Assembly: GCA_934717675.1 (NCBI GenBank)
Contig: CAKUYZ010000066.1
Span: 1 to 9,620, forward strand
Reading direction: 5' to 3'
DNA length: 9,620 bases
From: an uncultured Bacteroidales bacterium
GTDB taxonomy: Bacteria; Bacteroidota; Bacteroidia; Bacteroidales; Marinilabiliaceae
Part shown: positions 1 to 5,700 of the stretch, piece by piece
Layout of the letters: each line of letters starts with the position of its first letter
Numbering within the stretch: position 1 is the stretch's first letter
Notes under the pieces: generated by a model
What the model was told of the DNA's origin: nothing
What the model saw: the letters and a program-made list of their open reading frames with translations, nothing else
The model's database searches: none
Position numbers and translations under genes: made by a program

Positions 1-1
1 G

Positions 2-319
2 GCCTCGCTGGAGCGATATTATGACGTTGCGCGCCTCGGTGTGCTGTCCGCGCAAGAAGAGCTCGGTCTCCGCCGCAAGATGGCCAATGGCTATGTCCAG
101 ATGGCCAGGCGGGTGTGTCGGTCAACTTGCGATTTTGGGCGATCCATGGGGCTTATCTCCGAACTCGAAGCCACGCTGCGCTCCTGCAACGTCAAGGCGG
201 GCGACCTGCGGCTGCTCTCCTCGAAAAATAGGGTCCAAGGGTTCCTCTTGAGGTATTCGCATAGGCTGTTCTACCTCTCTAGCGTGGCCTTTGCCCCAAT
301 CCGAAAAAAATACAGGTAA
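2..319 (+). CDS. C-terminal end of a probable glycosyltransferase (5' partial)
   Basis: The frame is open from the first bases of the window and ends at a TAA, so this is the last 105 codons of a gene whose start lies outside. Internal GTG or ATG codons are not convincing starts because the frame continues upstream without a stop. The visible part has no catalytic motif. It is helical and basic (ERYYDVARLGVL, then SSKNRVQGFLLRYSHRLFYL) and ends in a positively charged IRKKYR tail, as do many Bacteroidota GT2-type glycosyltransferases of polysaccharide loci. Only 16 bases separate it from the fucosyltransferase-like gene downstream, which suggests one operon. The glycosyltransferase call rests on tail character and neighbours rather than a diagnostic motif. 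It could be another cell-envelope enzyme. Confidence 0.5.
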   Translation, partial: ASLERYYDVARLGVLSAQEELGLRRKMANGYVQMARRVCRSTCDFGRSMGLISELEATLRSCNVKAGDLRLLSSKNRVQGFLLRYSHRLFYLSSVAFAPIRKKYR

Positions 320-335
320 TAACTGAACCTAGATT

Positions 336-1412
336 ATGGTCCTCGGTAGCGATAAAAAAGATGTTGTGGAGGTGCTGGTCTTGGCTTGCATCCCGATGAA
401 CTCAAGGCAATTGGCCAGTTCTGACAATACATATTCCACAGGCAAGAGAGTCTATCATTTCAATATGGACTCCATGGCCGAGGGCCGCCGGCCCGACATC
501 TTGGTGGTGAGGAACAAGTGCGTCAAGAGCAGGACAGAGTTTGACGTGCCGCAGGCCAACACCTTGCTGCTCATGTCGGAGCCGTGGAGCGTGGTCAAGT
601 TCCCGCGACGCTACACTGACCAGTTCGGGATGGTGTATAGCTGCCAGGAGTGTGTGCGCCACAAGCACATTGTGTACGGGCCGGCGGCCATATGGTGGTT
701 CGTTGGCATTGACAAGAATGGGCGCCAAACACCTGAACACATTGGCAGCATAACGTATAATGCGCTAAAAAACAGCCCGCTGCCGCAGAAGACCAAGGAG
801 ATGTCCATCATTGTCAGCAATAAGACATTTTCCGCTGGTCATTTGAAGCGTTTCCATTTTGTTCGGAAACTGAAGCAGCGGTATGGTGACAGAATAGACT
901 TCTTTGGCAAGGACTTTAAGCCGGTGGTGGATAAATGGGATGCGTTGGCCCCATATAAATATACCATTGCCATAGAGAACAGCAGTGAGAGATTCTATTT
1001 CACGGAGAAGATAATGGACGGCTTTTTGGCCGGATGCCATGTGGTGTATAACGGTTGCACCAACATAGGGGATTATTTCCCGCAACCCGCCATGACGTGG
1101 CTGAACACCGATGACTTTGAGGCCGCCTGCCGAACCATTGACGGCCTCTTGGATTCCGACACCTATGAGAGGTCAATCCCCGACATTGTCGAGGCTCGCC
1201 GGCGCACTCTGGACGACTATAACTTTTTGCACGTCATAGCCCGTTGCTGCGATCAGATGGAGCTAGAAGACCATTCTGCCGGCAACGCCGTAATTAGGCC
1301 CCTCACAGGCCTCGGTAACATTCCAAATGTGGTGAACCATTTGTTTGTCAGGCCGTTCTATCAGTTGCTTAGCAAATTGGTTAGGTTTTTCTCAAAGTCC
1401 ATGTGTTGTTGA
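336..1412 (+). CDS. GT10 family glycosyltransferase, alpha-1,3-fucosyltransferase-like
   Basis: The 358-residue product resembles family GT10 enzymes, which move fucose from GDP-fucose to N-acetylglucosamine or glucose in surface glycans. The N-terminal half has the EPWSVVKFP stretch (E82-P83) followed by DQFGMVYSCQ. This matches the acceptor-side domain of bacterial GT10 proteins, where an EP-S-V-K pattern precedes a QF-x-V-x-(S/T)C motif. The C-terminal donor-binding half contains IAIENSS (E214-N215-S216), then the family hallmark FTEKIMDGFLAG (T223-E224-K225), then VVYNGCTNIGDYFP. No transmembrane segment or signal peptide is seen, so it should act on the cytoplasmic face of the membrane. 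The first ATG is used. A second ATG at residue 21 (MNSRQLASS) is possible, because residues 1-20 include a likely first beta strand. The exact sugar and linkage cannot be read from sequence. It probably builds O-antigen or capsule with its neighbours. Confidence 0.85.
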   Translation: MVLGSDKKDVVEVLVLACIPMNSRQLASSDNTYSTGKRVYHFNMDSMAEGRRPDILVVRNKCVKSRTEFDVPQANTLLLMSEPWSVVKFPRRYTDQFGMVYSCQECVRHKHIVYGPAAIWWFVGIDKNGRQTPEHIGSITYNALKNSPLPQKTKEMSIIVSNKTFSAGHLKRFHFVRKLKQRYGDRIDFFGKDFKPVVDKWDALAPYKYTIAIENSSERFYFTEKIMDGFLAGCHVVYNGCTNIGDYFPQPAMTWLNTDDFEAACRTIDGLLDSDTYERSIPDIVEARRRTLDDYNFLHVIARCCDQMELEDHSAGNAVIRPLTGLGNIPNVVNHLFVRPFYQLLSKLVRFFSKSMCC

Positions 1413-1649
1413 GCTATTCCTTTTTGGGGTGAGTTGTTGATGATTTTGAGTTGAAAAGATGATTATGGGGTGCTCATGCTCCTCTTATGTTCCATTTTTT
1501 GTTTTTACATTACATTTCCATAACTTAGGGCGTTGGTTCTGATTTGTTGAGTGGGGCAATTTGGCTATGTATAGCTATGGAAATTGTCGTACTCAACTAG
1601 CGAGCCGTTGATGAGTTGTGTTATACGAATGTGCTTATTCTCATGTAAT
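1413..1649. other. A+T-rich intergenic stretch
   Basis: This non-coding gap lies between the GT10 gene and the next GT2 gene and is rich in T-runs. A TTG-initiated extension of the GT2 frame begins at 1584 but its residues do not look like part of the enzyme. I found no clear TTTG / TAnnTTTG promoter pair and no good terminator hairpin. The abrupt change from G+C-balanced coding sequence to A+T-rich sequence begins here. Confidence 0.5.
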
Positions 1650-1664
1650 TCAAAACAGCTTTTT
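1650..1664 (+). repeat. 15-bp direct repeat, left copy
   Basis: TCAAAACAGCTTTTT ends immediately before the ATG of the GT2 gene at 1665. The identical 15-mer in the same orientation lies at 3404-3418. Allowing one extra T, the match extends left by TAAT in both copies. The two copies bracket the A+T-rich GT2 gene and the DUF4160/DUF2442 pair. Confidence 0.6.
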
Positions 1665-2591
1665 ATGTCTGATCCGGTTTTGTCCTTTGTTGTCCCAGTG
1701 TATAATGTTGAGGAATATGTAGAAAGGTGTCTTCTTAGCATTCTGACTCAGTCGTTAGAAGACGAATTGTATGAGATTGTGATACAGGATGATGGCTCTA
1801 CAGATGGAAGCCTTTTAAAAGTGAGAAATGTTTTAGGGCAAAGGCATAACTGCAAAGTCTTGACATCCGAGAACAGAGGTTTAAGTGCCGCTAGAAACTC
1901 TGGGCTTAGGGCGGCCACGGGGCGTTATGTTTGGTTCGTTGATTCTGATGATTTCTTAGAGGCGGGGTGCCTACGGCATATTGTTGAGGTGCTGTCTCAC
2001 TCTCACGTTGATGTCTTTAATACTGGCTATAAGAAAATAGTTGGAGGTGTCACAAAGCAGAGGTCTGTGCCATGGGGACGGTTTGGATACATTCAGGCTT
2101 GGACGCATATCTATCGCAGAGAGTTTCTATGTGTCAATAACTTGCGCTTCGTCCAAGGACTGCTGCACGAGGATTTTGAGTTTACGCCTAGGGCTTCGTT
2201 TTTAGCAAACAAGGTAGAAAATATAGACGTTAAACCATACGTTGCCTGCAAAAGGCCTGGGTCAATAACAACAACATTTAATCCAAAGAGAGCTTTTGAT
2301 ATGGTTGAGGTAGCCATCAGCTTGTACGAGTTTCAAAAGTCTCATTGTGCACAAGGTTGTAATTTCAATAGGAGGGTTGCACTGGCTCTGAACAATGCAC
2401 TGCGATATACATTGGACACCCATTGGGGGGCTATCAATGAGTGTATGCTGAATCAAAAACTTGAATCTAATAAGTACTTGCTTACGTCGCTATTTAAGAC
2501 GTTGATTCCGAAATATTTGCTTATGTATGTCCTGTTCACCCTCTGCCCGTCAAACATTGTCGGCACGTATCGGAGAATGAGGTTGCTCTAG
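1665..2591 (+). CDS. GT2 family glycosyltransferase
   Basis: This 308-residue GT-A fold enzyme transfers a sugar from a nucleotide-sugar donor during surface polysaccharide synthesis; the sugar is unknown. Motifs appear in family order: LSFVVPVYNVEEYVERCL (first strand and helix, residues 6-23), QDDGSTDGS (41-49), ENRGLSAARNSGL (69-81), and the metal-binding FVDSDD (DSDD at 93-96). A HEDFEF motif (168-173) supplies the candidate catalytic acidic residue. The C-terminal region (about 280-300) is hydrophobic and may contact the membrane. I chose ATG 1665 because the residues after it (MSDPVLSFVV) begin right before the first GT2 strand. The upstream TTG and ATG codons in frame at 1584 and 1611 add cysteine-rich sequence unlike the family. 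The gene is markedly A+T-rich: bases 1681-1740 hold 23 G+C of 60, against 36 of 60 for 4681-4740 in the acyltransferase. This suggests separate ancestry, common for O-antigen genes. Confidence 0.9.
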   Translation: MSDPVLSFVVPVYNVEEYVERCLLSILTQSLEDELYEIVIQDDGSTDGSLLKVRNVLGQRHNCKVLTSENRGLSAARNSGLRAATGRYVWFVDSDDFLEAGCLRHIVEVLSHSHVDVFNTGYKKIVGGVTKQRSVPWGRFGYIQAWTHIYRREFLCVNNLRFVQGLLHEDFEFTPRASFLANKVENIDVKPYVACKRPGSITTTFNPKRAFDMVEVAISLYEFQKSHCAQGCNFNRRVALALNNALRYTLDTHWGAINECMLNQKLESNKYLLTSLFKTLIPKYLLMYVLFTLCPSNIVGTYRRMRLL

Positions 2592-2838
2592 CTTGCTTTT
2601 ATTAGTTGTCTGTTGGTTTGTGGTGAGAAGTGCGCATTTTGATGTGCAGTGAGAACTCGTTTGGTCACGGAATGGGATGCATATTGTTCGTTGCGTCTGT
2701 TGCGCAAATGCTGTTTAATGTGGCGCAATCATTCCCCCCTCAAGCATACTAGGATGACGATGCACACGATACGGCGTGCCTGCTCCACCATTAGGAGGCT
2801 CAAACTATATCGATTGTGGCAAATGTTGTGATGACTAA
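2592..2838. other. Intergenic stretch between converging genes, no gene recognised
   Basis: This 247-base gap separates the convergent GT2 (+) and DUF2442 (-) genes. Short open frames exist on both strands, but none resembles a known protein or has a convincing start. No clear terminator hairpin with a T-run was found. It may hold decayed coding sequence, but nothing identifiable remains. Confidence 0.4.
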
Positions 2839-3075
2839 CTACTTTGCGGAGCTGATTTTATACAGATATTCAGGGGCAAAATCAGCTCCATTGTCCCACT
2901 CCACAGTGTTGAATGGAATGCTGAAACGCTTGAATTTGTCTAGATTCCGAAGAGGTTCAAACACTTCACCTTTTAGTGACGCATACAGGTCCACCACTCT
3001 GATTTCCCCATTGTTGAAGTGCAGGCGCAGTTTATAACCGCCAATATACTCGGCTTTAGTAATCTCAAGAAACAT
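2839..3075 (-). CDS. DUF2442 domain-containing protein
   Basis: The 78-residue protein is a complete single-domain DUF2442 member of usual length. It begins with a beta-rich stretch (ITKAEYIGGYKLRLHFNNGE) followed by the DLYASLKGEVFEPL segment. It ends with the family signature in which a tryptophan precedes NGADFAPEYLY (about residues 60-72). The biochemical function of the family is not established. Members are commonly paired with DUF4160 proteins, as here, and such pairs have been proposed to behave like toxin-antitoxin modules; which partner would be toxic is not known from this sequence. The start ATG lies 10 bases after the stop of the reconstructed upstream DUF4160 frame, so the two were evidently an operon. 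No membrane or DNA-binding motif is visible. Probably cytoplasmic. Confidence 0.85.
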   Translation of the reverse strand: MFLEITKAEYIGGYKLRLHFNNGEIRVVDLYASLKGEVFEPLRNLDKFKRFSIPFNTVEWDNGADFAPEYLYKISSAK

Positions 3076-3085
3076 GGCGTGTCAT

Positions 3086-3155
3086 TTATTTTAATGGTTC
3101 TATCTTTTTAGATTGGCTCCGTTCTGCGCTAGTTGCCAGTCTTCAATAAGTTCAT
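3086..3155 (-). pseudogene. Displaced C-terminal coding sequence of the DUF4160 gene
   Basis: After the point where the DUF4160 frame veers off (A-run at 3155-3157 on this strand), the neighbouring frame encodes NELIEDWQLAQNGANLK. This is what the C-terminus of a DUF4160 protein normally looks like. A second one-base shift at the A-run 3105-3109 would continue it into KIEPLK and a TAA at 3086-3088. With both shifts repaired, the gene is 255 bases (84 codons plus stop), the normal family length. Without the second repair the frame stops at TAG 3100-3102, giving 79 residues, which is also plausible. Confidence 0.7.
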
Positions 3156-3338
3156 TTGTATGTCTAACCATTCAAGAATCATGCGTAGCGCACGCCTCGG
3201 CATCTCGCCTTTCACCACACCATCATAAATGTTAATGATGGCCCGATACTCACCATACCAAGCGTGGAAGTGCGGAGGCATATGGTCGTTATAATTCAGC
3301 CAAATCAGGATTCCGTAAAAGCAACTAATCTGTGGCAT
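3129..3338 (-). CDS. DUF4160 domain-containing protein, probably frameshifted near the C-terminus
   Basis: The 69-residue open frame carries the DUF4160 signature. MPQISCFYGILIWL opens the domain, followed by HMPPHFHAWYGEYRAIINI (the conserved PPHFH histidines at about residues 21-26), then DGVVKGEMPRRALRMILEWLDIQ. Up to about residue 61 it matches the family. The last residues (MNLLKTGN, then stop) do not: the expected conserved tail with its tryptophan lies in the next frame. A single lost A in the run at 3155-3157 accounts for this. The gene heads a two-gene unit with DUF2442. The function of the family is unproven, and the conserved histidines hint at metal or nucleic-acid contact only by speculation. 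The protein may be inactive if the frameshift is real. A sequencing or assembly error in a homopolymer is an alternative. Confidence 0.8.
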   Translation of the reverse strand: MPQISCFYGILIWLNYNDHMPPHFHAWYGEYRAIINIYDGVVKGEMPRRALRMILEWLDIQMNLLKTGN

Positions 3339-3377
3339 CGTGCAACTTGTTTACTGTGCGCCTGCGCATTACGTTCG

Positions 3378-3408
3378 CAATAATAACAATTTAAAAGTAC
3401 TAATCAAA
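3378..3408 (-). promoter_or_regulatory. Candidate Bacteroidota-type promoter of the DUF4160-DUF2442 pair
   Basis: On the minus strand TTTG (3408-3405) is followed after exactly 19 bases by TATTATTG (3385-3378). The latter is one mismatch from the -7 consensus TAnnTTTG of Bacteroidota primary sigma factors, and the spacing fits. The -33 element lies inside the right copy of the 15-bp repeat. The start codon of DUF4160 is about 40 bases downstream. Confidence 0.45.
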
Positions 3409-3519
3409 ACAGCTTTTTGATTTCGTCACATCGCAACCACTGGCTTTGAGATATTCAAGCTGCGGCTCAAGGCACTCGCCATGCCACGTGTTGAACTCTA
3501 TGAGCGCAATCCTCCTCAT
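3400..3519 (-). pseudogene. N-terminal stub of a third operon gene, glycosyltransferase-like
   Basis: A 39-codon frame starts at ATG 3519-3517, sharing an ATGA overlap with the stop of the GT2 gene upstream, a classic translational coupling. Its first 30 residues look like a real protein start: a hydrophobic strand (RRIALIEFN), then TWHGECLEPQLEYLKASGCDV. This layout resembles the first beta-alpha-beta unit of GT-B fold glycosyltransferases, with a short strand, a loop and a helix leading to a second strand. The frame then runs straight into the 15-bp repeat (encoding SKSCFD) and stops at TAG 3402-3400. The protein is far too short for a functional transferase, so I read it as a gene cut off by rearrangement. 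The exact family is uncertain. Confidence 0.6.
3404..3418 (+). repeat. 15-bp direct repeat, right copy
   Basis: TCAAAACAGCTTTTT is identical to 1650-1664. It sits at the truncation point of the 39-codon stub and overlaps the candidate -33 element of the DUF4160 promoter. Confidence 0.6.
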
Positions 3520-4346
3520 CTCAGTTTTCTGATCCCGTTCGGGGTCTCTATTATCGCCTCCGCCCTCGTCTTGCGCCTTATGGCCTTGTTGGCCTCGATG
3601 GACTCCTTCGTCTTGTATGGCCTTTTGTGGTCCAGGTGAGCCACAATGGCGGAGTAGCGCAACTGTATGGGGCGGACGCCCATGTTCATCAGTCTCTCGC
3701 CAAACTCGCGGTCTTGGCCGCCATAGTGCATATCCTCGTTATATCCGTTCACTTTGATGGCGTCCTCGCGCCAGCCAGATGAGTTGCACCCGTTCCATGT
3801 GGCCTTGGTGGGCGTGATGAAGTTCATGAGTGAGGCGAACCATTTCTTGCCCACGAGCTTGGTCATCTTGAACGAAGTCGGTTGCCCATGGCTGCGCAGC
3901 CAACTGATGGAGAACACGTTGCCACTGTCAATGTCGGCGCGCGTCACGATGTTGCTCACGCCCATCGTCAGCTTGAAGTAGCCGCCGGATATGAAGTGTC
4001 CCTCGCGGGCGTTGGCGTAGTGCACGGCCACGAAGTCGGCCCTGGGGATGCAGTCTTGGTCGGTGAATATCAGGTAGTCTGACTCCGCGGCCACCAGAGC
4101 TTTATTCAATATCTCTGATTTCTGAAACCCTCGGTCCTCGTGCCACACGTGTTTTATGGGCAGCGACTTGGCGAACGACTCTATGAGCCGACGCGTCTCG
4201 CCGGTCGAGCCGTCGTCGGCTATCACAATTTCATCGGGCTTGCGCATCTGGTGGCAATAGCCCCACAGCGTCCGCTCCAGCCATCGGGGGTTGTTGTATG
4301 TCGATATGACCACTCCGATGGAGAAGTCTCGTGTTTGGTCTGCCAT
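3516..4346 (-). CDS. GT2 glycosyltransferase with galactosyltransferase-type C-terminal domain
   Basis: The 276-residue enzyme has the GT2 GT-A fold in order: SIGVVISTYNNPRWLERTL (residues 9-27), ADDGST (43-48), HEDRGFQKSEILNKAL (69-84) and the metal-binding TDQD (95-98). The second half has the WNGCNSSGWREDAIKVNG segment and then GYNEDMHYGGQDREFGERL (201-219), typical of the galactosyltransferase-type C-terminal domain. There the ED / QD acidic residues complete the active site. No membrane segment is seen. It starts 9 bases after the stop of the acyltransferase gene and its TGA overlaps the ATG of the stub gene, so it is the middle gene of an operon. With a lipid A acyltransferase beside it, an LPS inner-core sugar transferase role is the best inference. 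The donor sugar is unknown. Confidence 0.9.
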   Translation of the reverse strand: MADQTRDFSIGVVISTYNNPRWLERTLWGYCHQMRKPDEIVIADDGSTGETRRLIESFAKSLPIKHVWHEDRGFQKSEILNKALVAAESDYLIFTDQDCIPRADFVAVHYANAREGHFISGGYFKLTMGVSNIVTRADIDSGNVFSISWLRSHGQPTSFKMTKLVGKKWFASLMNFITPTKATWNGCNSSGWREDAIKVNGYNEDMHYGGQDREFGERLMNMGVRPIQLRYSAIVAHLDHKRPYKTKESIEANKAIRRKTRAEAIIETPNGIRKLR

Positions 4347-4355
4347 TTTGGGCTT

Positions 4356-5345
4356 TTAATGTTTTGTGTTTTCTTCGGGAAAGTCCTTGTGCTTCAGCTT
4401 CCATCGTCTGTGGCTCCATAGCCACAGTTCCGGCAGGCGGTGCAAATCGTCTTCCAGGAAGGCGGCGAAGCGCGCCGTGCACTCCGTCTCCGGCAGCTCT
4501 TGCGGATTCTCGGCAATGAGCTTGAGTTCCACCTCGTAATGCCCGCGCTTGTAGGCCACGAAAGACGGGTAGACGAGGGCTATGTTCAGCTTGCGGGCAA
4601 TGTGTTCAGGCCCCACGAGGAATGGCGTGTCTTGCCCGCAGAACGGCAGCCACATCTTCTGCGCGCCGCGGTGCGGGCATTGGTCGCCTATGACGAGCGT
4701 CACGCTCACGCGCCCGTCGCGGATGCACTTAAACGTGTATCGGAAGCCGTGTTGGCTCTCTATGGCAATGATGTCGCGGCGCGAGCGCACCTCCACCGTC
4801 ATGTGGTTGGCGAAACGGTTGCCCTGCGGCTGGTAAAAGGCGTGGATCTCAAACTGGGGACTGAAGAGCAATGGCCAGCTGGTGAACCACTCCCAGTTGC
4901 CCAGGTGCGCGGCATAGGCGAAGACGCTCTTGCCTTTTTCCATAAGGTTCTCCACCACTTCGGGGTTGCGGACCACCATGCGGCTGAGCAACTCTTTGTC
5001 ACTTATGGTCAACGCTTTGATGGTCTCAAAGAAATAGTCGCTCAGGTGGCGGTAGAATCGGCGCTCAATCTGTCTCCGCTCCTTGTCTGTCTTCTCCGGG
5101 AACACAGTCTTCAGGTTTTGGCGCACCACTTTGAGCCGGTAGCCCATTATCCAGTAGAGCGTGAAGTAGACCACGTCGGCAAAGACGTACAGTACTCCCA
5201 ATGGCAGATGCGAGAAGCCCCTCAGGCATTTGCGCCCTATGCGCTCCAAAAGATTCAGTCGCCCTATGTTGCGGCCGTTTTGGCTCACCCCCGCGGGCAG
5301 GTCGTCAAACACCCTTCTCCCGCTATGTTGTTCTTCGTTTGGCAC
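4356..5345 (-). CDS. LpxL/HtrB-like lysophospholipid acyltransferase
   Basis: The 329-residue protein belongs to the LpxL/LpxM (HtrB) acyltransferase family, which adds a secondary acyl chain to lipid A precursors at the inner membrane. The catalytic HX4E motif is visible as AAHLGNWEW (H147, E152). It is followed by FYQPQGN (170-176), GDQCPHRG (220-227, matching the family's DQ-x-P pattern), a PFLVGPEHIA stretch, and PELWLWSHRRWK near the C-terminus, which is the usual closing motif. A hydrophobic segment at about 47-67 should anchor it in the membrane. The first ATG gives about 30 extra N-terminal residues compared with typical relatives, but no other ATG lies before the membrane segment. 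It is the first gene of a minus-strand operon with the GT2 gene. Bacteroidota acyl specificity cannot be told. Confidence 0.9.
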   Translation of the reverse strand: MPNEEQHSGRRVFDDLPAGVSQNGRNIGRLNLLERIGRKCLRGFSHLPLGVLYVFADVVYFTLYWIMGYRLKVVRQNLKTVFPEKTDKERRQIERRFYRHLSDYFFETIKALTISDKELLSRMVVRNPEVVENLMEKGKSVFAYAAHLGNWEWFTSWPLLFSPQFEIHAFYQPQGNRFANHMTVEVRSRRDIIAIESQHGFRYTFKCIRDGRVSVTLVIGDQCPHRGAQKMWLPFCGQDTPFLVGPEHIARKLNIALVYPSFVAYKRGHYEVELKLIAENPQELPETECTARFAAFLEDDLHRLPELWLWSHRRWKLKHKDFPEENTKH

Positions 5346-5379
5346 GACGGTTTTCTTTATTGTGTCAATATAATATGTG

Positions 5380-5387
5380 CAAAGGTA
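5380..5387 (-). promoter_or_regulatory. Bacteroidota -7 box of the acyltransferase operon
   Basis: TACCTTTG on the minus strand is a perfect TAnnTTTG and is followed by CA, a common start context in Bacteroidales. It lies 34 bases before the ATG at 5345. No good TTTG is seen at the -33 distance, so recognition may rest on the -7 box. Confidence 0.6.
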
Positions 5388-5561
5388 AGAAAACGCGGGG
5401 CACAGTCAGCGTCTGCGGCCGCACTCTTTGAATAATGCTCTGCGAGACAAGTGCATATTACACTAAAATATGGTTGACAGTTGCAAAATAACACAACACT
5501 GCGCAGCGGAACAACAAAAACAACAAAACCTCCTTTTTTCGCACATTTTATAGCAAAGCAT

Positions 5562-5592
5562 TTTGTTAGTTGTTTAACGCAACGTAAATTTG
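5562..5592 (+). promoter_or_regulatory. Bacteroidota-type promoter of the ACT-porin-helicase operon
   Basis: TTTG (5562-5565) and TAAATTTG (5585-5592) are separated by 19 bases, a full match to the TTTG / TAnnTTTG consensus and spacing. Transcription should begin near 5599, leaving a leader of about 100 bases before the ATG at 5701. The promoter is divergent from that of the acyltransferase operon, about 200 bases away. Confidence 0.7.
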
Positions 5593-5615
5593 CGTCCGCG
5601 CTTCGTCCTTTAGGT

Positions 5616-5653
5616 CACGGCGAGCCCGTCATAGTCGGGACTGTCGGGCCGTG
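5616..5653 (+). other. GC-rich leader hairpin
   Basis: Within the predicted leader, CACGGC (5616-5621) is exactly complementary to GCCGTG (5648-5653). Inside, CCCG (5625-5628) can pair with CGGG at 5636-5639 or alternatively with CGGG at 5645-5648. No T-run follows, so it is not an intrinsic terminator. It resembles no riboswitch class I recognise. Confidence 0.4.
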
Positions 5654-5700
5654 GGGGCGGTGGACTTCGTGCCATAACAGTAAAAAATTCATATCACGCA

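Noticed and set aside
1564..1580. Small inverted repeat GCTAT-GT-ATAGC upstream of the GT2 gene
   Set aside because: The stem is five base pairs with a two-base loop, too small to call an operator or terminator.
1584..1664. TTG-initiated N-terminal extension of the GT2 gene
   Set aside because: The 27 extra residues are cysteine-rich, do not resemble the family, and the GT-A domain begins right after ATG 1665.
2755..2835. Short + strand frame ending in SNYIDCGKCCDD, looking like the tail of a cysteine-rich protein
   Set aside because: It is about 25 codons after a TGA with no start or upstream homology visible, so it is not supportable as a gene fragment.
4440..5435. Long + strand open frame of 331 codons opposite the acyltransferase
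   Set aside because: It is the antisense of a gene with clear family motifs. It is histidine/alanine/valine-rich in the way shadow frames of G+C-rich genes are.
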